DNA of 9,981 bases from Betaproteobacteria bacterium (GTDB lineage: Bacteria; Pseudomonadota; Gammaproteobacteria; Burkholderiales; Rhodocyclaceae): the NCBI GenBank assembly GCA_028065725.1, contig JAPTVL010000300.1, positions 1 to 9,981 of the forward strand, written 5' to 3'. This document shows positions 6,247 through 9,981 of this stretch, piece by piece. The position numbers were made by a program, and so were the translations under genes. The notes beneath the pieces were generated by a model. The model did no database searches and was not told the DNA's origin. It saw only the letters and a program-made list of their open reading frames with translations. Each line of letters opens with the position of its first letter. The stretch's first letter is position 1.

Positions 6247-7773
6247 ATGGTAGCCGAAATGGAAAGCGCCCCGCCCGTCGCCCAACGCCAGCCCCTGTCC
6301 GAAGGTTCGGAATGGACCTTCGAACTGCTCGACCTGTACGACCGCGAGATCGCACGGGTCGCCGCCCATTACGGCCTCGACACCTACCCCAACCAGATCG
6401 AGGTCATCACTTCCGAGCAGATGATCGATGCCTATTCCTCGGTGGGCATGCCGGTGGGCTACCACCACTGGTCCTACGGCAAGCAATTCCTGTCCACCCA
6501 GAAGAGCTACAAGCGCGGCCAGATGGGCCTGGCCTACGAGATCGTCATCAACTCCAGCCCCTGCATCGCCTACCTTATGGAAGAGAACACCATGACCATG
6601 CAGGCGCTGGTGATCGCCCATGCCGCCTACGGCCACAATTCCTTCTTCAAGGGCAACTATCTGTTCCGCACCTGGACCGACGCCGAGGGCATCCTCGACT
6701 ACCTGGTGTTCGCGCGCAATTTCATCGCCGAATGCGAACAGCGCCACGGCGAGGTGGCGGTGGAGGAACTGCTGGATTCCTGCCACGCCCTGATGAGTCT
6801 CGGCGTCGACCGCTACAAGCGGCCCGCCAAACTCTCGATGGTCAAGGAACAAGCCCGCCAGCTCGAACGCGAGGCCTACCTGCAATCGCAGGTCAACGAT
6901 CTGTGGCGCACCCTGCCGGCCAGGCAGGCGGCAGAGAACGAAAAACGGGCCGCCCGCTTCCCCAGCGAGCCGCAGGAGAACCTGCTGTATTTCATCGAGA
7001 AGAACGCTCCGCGGCTGGCGCCCTGGCAGCGCGAGATCGTCCGAATCGTCAGAAAAATCGCGCAATACTTCTATCCGCAGCGGCAGACCCAGGTGATGAA
7101 CGAGGGCTGGGCCACCTTCTGGCACTACACCCTGCTCAACCACCTGTACGAGGAAGGCAAGCTCACCGACGGCTTCATGATGGAGTTCCTGCAAAGCCAC
7201 ACCAACGTGGTTTACCAGCCGCCCTTCAACAGCCGCTTCTACAGCGGCATCAACCCCTACGCGCTGGGCTTTTCGATGTTCCAGGATCTGCGCCGCATCT
7301 GCGAGCATCCCACCGAGGAGGACCGCCGCTGGTTCCCTGACCTGACCGGCAGCGACTGGGTAAAGTCGCTCGATTTCGCCATGCGCAATTTCAAGGACGA
7401 AAGTTTCGTCGCGCAATACCTCTCGCCCAAGCTGATCCGCGACATGAAGCTGTTCGCCCTGGTGGACGACGACCGCGAGGACAAGCTGGAAGTCACCGCG
7501 ATTCACGACGACGCCGGCTACCGCACGGTGCGCCAGCTGCTCGCCGACCAGTACAACCTCGGCAACCGCGAACCCAACATCCAGGTCTACGAAGTCGACG
7601 TCTTCGGCGACCGCTCGCTCACCCTGCGCCACTACATGCACGACCGCCGGCCGCTGGGCGAATCGACGCCGGAAATGCTGCGGCACGTCGCACGCCTGTG
7701 GGGCTACACGGTGCGAATCGAAAGCGTGGACCAGGACGGCGAATCCCATCTGGCAGGAATCAGCGAGGTCTAG
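6247..7773 (+). CDS. spoVR: SpoVR family protein (YcgB-like)
   Basis: 508 residues, matching E. coli YcgB (510). The ATG at 6247 is preceded by AAGGTGG (6234-6240) inside the end of yeaH, with one base between the genes. Family blocks include FELLDLYDREIARVAAHYGL (25-44), VGMPVGYHHWSYGKQF (66-81), HAAYGHNSFFKGNY (125-138), MNEGWATFWHY (284-294) and NPYALGFSMFQDLR (336-349). The conserved His125/His130 pair and Glu286/His293 are spaced in a way that could bind a metal, but this is only inference. SpoVR was named for spore cortex formation in Bacillus; proteobacteria that do not sporulate keep it, commonly beside prkA and yeaH, and its reaction is unknown. No signal peptide or membrane segment is seen. 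It is probably transcribed from the sigma-54 promoter upstream of prkA. I see no convincing terminator just after the stop. Confidence 0.96.
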   Translation: MVAEMESAPPVAQRQPLSEGSEWTFELLDLYDREIARVAAHYGLDTYPNQIEVITSEQMIDAYSSVGMPVGYHHWSYGKQFLSTQKSYKRGQMGLAYEIVINSSPCIAYLMEENTMTMQALVIAHAAYGHNSFFKGNYLFRTWTDAEGILDYLVFARNFIAECEQRHGEVAVEELLDSCHALMSLGVDRYKRPAKLSMVKEQARQLEREAYLQSQVNDLWRTLPARQAAENEKRAARFPSEPQENLLYFIEKNAPRLAPWQREIVRIVRKIAQYFYPQRQTQVMNEGWATFWHYTLLNHLYEEGKLTDGFMMEFLQSHTNVVYQPPFNSRFYSGINPYALGFSMFQDLRRICEHPTEEDRRWFPDLTGSDWVKSLDFAMRNFKDESFVAQYLSPKLIRDMKLFALVDDDREDKLEVTAIHDDAGYRTVRQLLADQYNLGNREPNIQVYEVDVFGDRSLTLRHYMHDRRPLGESTPEMLRHVARLWGYTVRIESVDQDGESHLAGISEV

Positions 7774-8132
7774 CAAAGGGATTGGTCGTCAGTCGGAGCA
7801 GGCAGCATCGTGACTAACGCAGGTGGTTCTACCAGGTCCTTTGGTTATGAGTCGCGAATTGGCAGGTTGAAGCTATAGATGTCGCGCCGAGGGAGTGGCC
7901 GATATTGACTCTGAGCGGAAGTTCAAGCGGCTTACGGGGAACGGCTCACAATCGGCCAAAGCCAACGCTGGCGTTTCGTGCCACCAAGGTCAGCTATGCG
8001 ACATGCACTGGCCATTGACTACGGCTCAGGCGAATTGGAGCGGGACGATGAGCCTGATGGTCAGGGCGGCGAGGCGTAAGTCGGATTCGACAGACTACAG
8101 CGTAGCCACCAAGGGCCCGATTATCCCCGTCC
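7774..8132. other. Gene-free gap between convergent transcription units
   Basis: About 360 bp lie between the spoVR stop and the end of the broken minus-strand gene. Base composition is visibly less GC-rich than in the neighbouring genes. A forward open frame from GTG 7895 to 8161 (88 codons) has no recognisable domain, poor codon bias and no ribosome site, so I do not call it. The only structure I see is the hairpin at 7896-7958. No tRNA, insertion sequence end or clear T-tract terminator was found. Confidence 0.6.
7896..7958. repeat. Large imperfect hairpin in the gene-free gap
   Basis: Nested inverted arms share one centre: TGGCCGAT (7896-7903) with ATCGGCCA (7951-7958), TGAGC (7912-7916) with GCTCA (7944-7948), and GTTC (7921-7924) with GAAC (7939-7942), around a loop with AAG/CTT. 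Such a fold could be an extragenic palindromic element, a processed transcript end or a small RNA. It lacks a T tract, so it is not a standard terminator. I cannot tell from one copy whether it is repeated elsewhere in the genome. Confidence 0.45.
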
Positions 8133-8525
8133 TTAGAAGCGGTGTGCCCAGGCCGGCTTGAACTCGGCCAGGACAACCTTGCCATTTCCCCCGAGAAAAG
8201 GGTCGCTGTAATAGATCGCACACACGGGCCTCTCGCCACTGGGCGAACCGGAGGGTTCGGCAAGGATGCCCGTCACCTTCTGCCGTTCGAGCATGGTCAG
8301 CCCGCTGTCCAGATGCGTACGCGGGTCACGGGCGAGAAGCCACCAGCCTGCATGCCGAAAGTGCCGTAGCGGACCTCGACGGCGGCGAAGGGCTCACCGA
8401 CCCGGATGCCTTCGCAAAACGCGAGGGTCCGTTCAGCCGGGGAGGTTGTCTCCGCAACCGCCCGGCAGCGCTGGGCTCAGCGCCCCCGTGAGTAGAACGG
8501 ATCCGATGAGGGCTCGGTGGCTCAC
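8133..8525 (-). pseudogene. Frame-disrupted small secreted or lipoprotein-like gene
   Basis: On the minus strand GTG at 8525 overlaps the TGA of the upstream membrane-protein gene and opens a signal-peptide-like start (MSHRALIGSVLLTGALSPAL) followed by GGCGD, reminiscent of a lipoprotein cleavage site, though the lipobox is imperfect. This frame stops at 8435-8433. A second frame is coding-like from about 8440 to 8334 (RTLAFCEGIRVGEPF, then VEVRYGTFGMQAGGFS). The original frame then resumes near 8333 (ARDPRTHLDSGL, MLERQKVTGILAEPSG, ERPVCAIYYSDPFLGG) to TAA at 8135-8133. One extra base in the C run opposite 8439-8442, and one missing near the run opposite 8330-8332, would restore a protein of about 130 residues. 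The three pieces keep coding-like base usage with G-rich first positions. I do not recognise the family. It may be a decaying gene or an intact gene carrying two sequencing errors. Confidence 0.5.
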
Positions 8526-9841
8526 GGACGCGCTTCCGAGTCGTCCGCTGGTTCAGGCCGGACACACGCAATCAGCACCTTGTCGACCCGGTTCTTGTCC
8601 ATGTCCATGACCTCGAAACGGCAGCCACCCCACTCGAAATGGTCGGCGACGGCAGGGATGCGGCCCAGCATGTGCATGAGGAAGCCGCCCAGGGTGTTGA
8701 AGGCGTTTTCTTCCTCGCCGGGCAGATCCTCGTCGATTTCCAGCACCGACTTGAAGCGCTCGACCGACACCCCGCCGTCCATCAGCCAGGAGCCGTCCTC
8801 GCGCACCACGACATCCTGTTCCGCGTTGACGTCCTCGGAGGGAAGTTCGCCGACGATCGACGTCAGCACGTCGGTGAGCGTCACCAGCCCCTGCAGTTCC
8901 CCGTACTCGTCGACGATCAGGGCAGATTGCAGCCGCGCCTTGCGGAAGTTCTCGAGCAGCTGCGTGGTGCTCACCCCAGCCGGCACGTAGAGCGGCGGGC
9001 GCAGCGCATGGCCAACGTCGAGCGGTTCGTTGTCCAGTGCAGCCTTGAGCAGGTCGGAGGTACGCAATACGCCCACGATATGGTCGAGACCGTCGCGGCA
9101 GACCACGATGCGCGTGTAGGGGCTCTCGGAAATACAGCGGCGGATCTCCGCATCCGGGTCGTTCAGGTCGAGGGCGTAGATGTCCTTGCGCGGCGTCATA
9201 ATCGACTCGATGCGCTGCTCGTCCAGGCGCAGCACGTTGGAGACGATCGCCTGCTCGCTTTCGTGAAACACGCCGGCTTCGGCACCTTGCCCCATGAGTA
9301 CCTTGATCTCGTCGTCCGTGACGGGCGGCTCCTCCTTCTGGCGCACGCCGGTCAGGCGCAATAGCAGACTGGAAGAGGCGGACAGCAGCCACACGAGGGG
9401 CCCTGTCGACCGGGCCAACCAGATCATCGGCCGGGAGATGAGGGAAGCAATGCCTTCGGGGGCCATCAGGGCGAGACGCTTTGGCACGAGTTCGCCGACC
9501 ACGACGGTGAAGTAGGTTAGGCCCGCCACGACCATCGTCAGCGCGATCAGCCTGGCATAGGGCTCGATCAAGGGAAAACCGGACAGCCATGCGGCGAAAG
9601 GATCTGCCAGTGCCCCTTCGCCGATGGCGCCGCTTAGGATGCCGATCGTCGTAATGCCCACCTGGATGGTGGACAGAAAGTTCGAGGGTTCCGCGTGGAG
9701 CGACAGGGCCGAGTGGGCGCCCGGGCTGCCGTCATCGGCGAGTCGTTGCAGTCGGGCCTTGCGGGAAGAGACGACGGCGATTTCCGACATCGCGAAAAGG
9801 CCGTTGAGAAGAATCAGGAACAGAAGTAGCGCTATATCCAT
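8522..9841 (-). CDS. CNNM/CBS/CorC-type membrane protein (hemolysin family, YtfL/PaeA-like)
   Basis: 439 residues from ATG at 9841 (E. coli YtfL/PaeA: 447). An in-frame GTG at 9862 would add seven residues; neither start has a clear ribosome site. ATG is chosen because homologues begin just before the first membrane helix, here ALLLFLILLNGLFAMSE. Residues 1-165 form the CNNM (DUF21) transmembrane domain, with helices near 3-20, 55-75, 97-118 and 145-165 and the conserved GELVPKR (116-122). A CBS pair occupies about 215-330 (MTPRKDIYALD; VDEYGELQGLVTLTDVL at 310-326). The C-terminal CorC/HlyC domain covers about 345-427 (LMDGGVSVERF; NTLGGFLMHMLGRIP; FEVMDMDKNRVDKVLI). Members are inner-membrane proteins linked to magnesium or cobalt resistance or, for PaeA, polyamine export; CBS domains usually sense adenine nucleotides. 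The older name hemolysin is misleading. Its stop overlaps the start of the broken downstream gene, suggesting a two-gene operon. Confidence 0.94.
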   Translation of the reverse strand: MDIALLLFLILLNGLFAMSEIAVVSSRKARLQRLADDGSPGAHSALSLHAEPSNFLSTIQVGITTIGILSGAIGEGALADPFAAWLSGFPLIEPYARLIALTMVVAGLTYFTVVVGELVPKRLALMAPEGIASLISRPMIWLARSTGPLVWLLSASSSLLLRLTGVRQKEEPPVTDDEIKVLMGQGAEAGVFHESEQAIVSNVLRLDEQRIESIMTPRKDIYALDLNDPDAEIRRCISESPYTRIVVCRDGLDHIVGVLRTSDLLKAALDNEPLDVGHALRPPLYVPAGVSTTQLLENFRKARLQSALIVDEYGELQGLVTLTDVLTSIVGELPSEDVNAEQDVVVREDGSWLMDGGVSVERFKSVLEIDEDLPGEEENAFNTLGGFLMHMLGRIPAVADHFEWGGCRFEVMDMDKNRVDKVLIACVRPEPADDSEARP

Positions 9842-9895
9842 AGTGAAGTCGCCAATCGCCACAACGGCGCGCGACCCCTGAATGATGGGGCGAGC

Positions 9896-9904
9896 ATTTT
9901 AGCA
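9896..9904 (-). promoter_or_regulatory. Candidate extended -10 promoter for the CNNM/CBS gene
   Basis: Read on the minus strand, TGCTAAAAT (TG at 9904-9903, hexamer TAAAAT at 9901-9896) resembles an extended -10 element. No good -35 hexamer is seen 17 bp upstream, which is acceptable for extended -10 promoters. Transcription would begin near 9888, leaving about 47 nt before the ATG at 9841. Confidence 0.4.
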
Positions 9905-9909
9905 CTCTC

Positions 9910-9941
9910 GCTCAGGATGGCTCTTCAGCCAGATGCTCAGG
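9910..9941. repeat. Direct repeat GCTCAGG flanking a small hairpin
   Basis: GCTCAGG occurs at 9910-9916 and 9935-9941, 25 bp apart. Between the copies, TGGCT (9918-9922) and AGCCA (9927-9931) form a 5-bp stem. The block sits just upstream of the candidate -10 element of the minus-strand gene, so it could be a regulator site; no known consensus is recognised. Confidence 0.3.
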
Positions 9942-9962
9942 CTACACATCTACGAAGGAAGA

Positions 9963-9980
9963 GGAACAACGGGAACAACG
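9963..9980. repeat. Tandem 9-mer repeat at the window edge
   Basis: GGAACAACG occurs twice head to tail at 9963-9971 and 9972-9980. The array may continue beyond the window. Function unknown. Confidence 0.5.
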
Positions 9981-9981
9981 G

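Noticed and set aside
6226..7776. Minus-strand open frame of 516 codons opposite spoVR
   Set aside because: It exactly shadows the spoVR gene, has repetitive Val/Gly/Leu-rich content and no recognisable motif or ribosome site.
7774..7843. Intrinsic terminator right after spoVR
   Set aside because: CAAAGG and CCTTTG could pair, but about 58 bases separate them and no T tract follows.
7895..8161. 88-codon forward open frame after spoVR
   Set aside because: No ribosome site, no family resemblance, weak codon bias, and its end overlaps the last bases of the minus-strand gene remnant.
9842..9895. Magnesium-type riboswitch in the leader of the CNNM/CBS gene
   Set aside because: The predicted leader is only about 47 nt and shows no conserved riboswitch core.

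Overview
The window looks like chromosomal DNA from a GC-rich proteobacterium, probably a beta- or gammaproteobacterium that fixes nitrogen. The evidence is strong G/C bias at third codon positions, a NifO-type (nitrogenase-associated, ArsC-like) domain at the left edge, a proteobacterial prkA-yeaH-spoVR operon, and a near-perfect sigma-54 promoter with NtrC-like sites. No rRNA, tRNA, CRISPR array, insertion sequence or phage gene is visible.

Left part (1-2695, + strand): two genes overlap by ATGA. The first is cut by the window edge. It is one long fusion of a NifO/ArsC-like segment with two nitroreductase (SagB/ThcOx-type) domains. The second joins a GlpE-like rhodanese domain to ankyrin repeats. 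Separate nifO and rhodanese genes occur near nifB/nifQ in diazotrophs such as Azotobacter, so this pair is probably the tail of a nif cluster. An intrinsic terminator follows at about 2697-2733.

Middle part (2734-7773, + strand): a regulatory region of about 300 bp precedes prkA-yeaH-spoVR, encoding a PrkA/YeaG AAA+ serine kinase, a DUF444 protein with a von Willebrand A fold, and a SpoVR-family protein. The genes are 13 nt and 1 nt apart. A -24/-12 promoter (2987-3003) lies just upstream, and three candidate NtrC sites spaced about 30 bp apart lie at enhancer distance. This suggests nitrogen-limitation control, as known for yeaGH of E. coli.

Right part (7774-9981): about 360 bp without a convincing gene, holding one large imperfect hairpin. 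Then, on the minus strand, there is a CNNM/CBS/CorC-type membrane protein gene (a YtfL/PaeA-like 'hemolysin' family member). Overlapping its stop codon is the start of a short secreted- or lipoprotein-like gene whose frame is broken twice, at or near short G runs. A candidate extended -10 promoter and short direct repeats sit upstream of the membrane protein gene.

Most noteworthy are the NifO-nitroreductase-nitroreductase fusion with its coupled rhodanese-ankyrin partner, and the NtrC/sigma-54 layout in front of the kinase operon. Together they place two modules linked to nitrogen physiology side by side.
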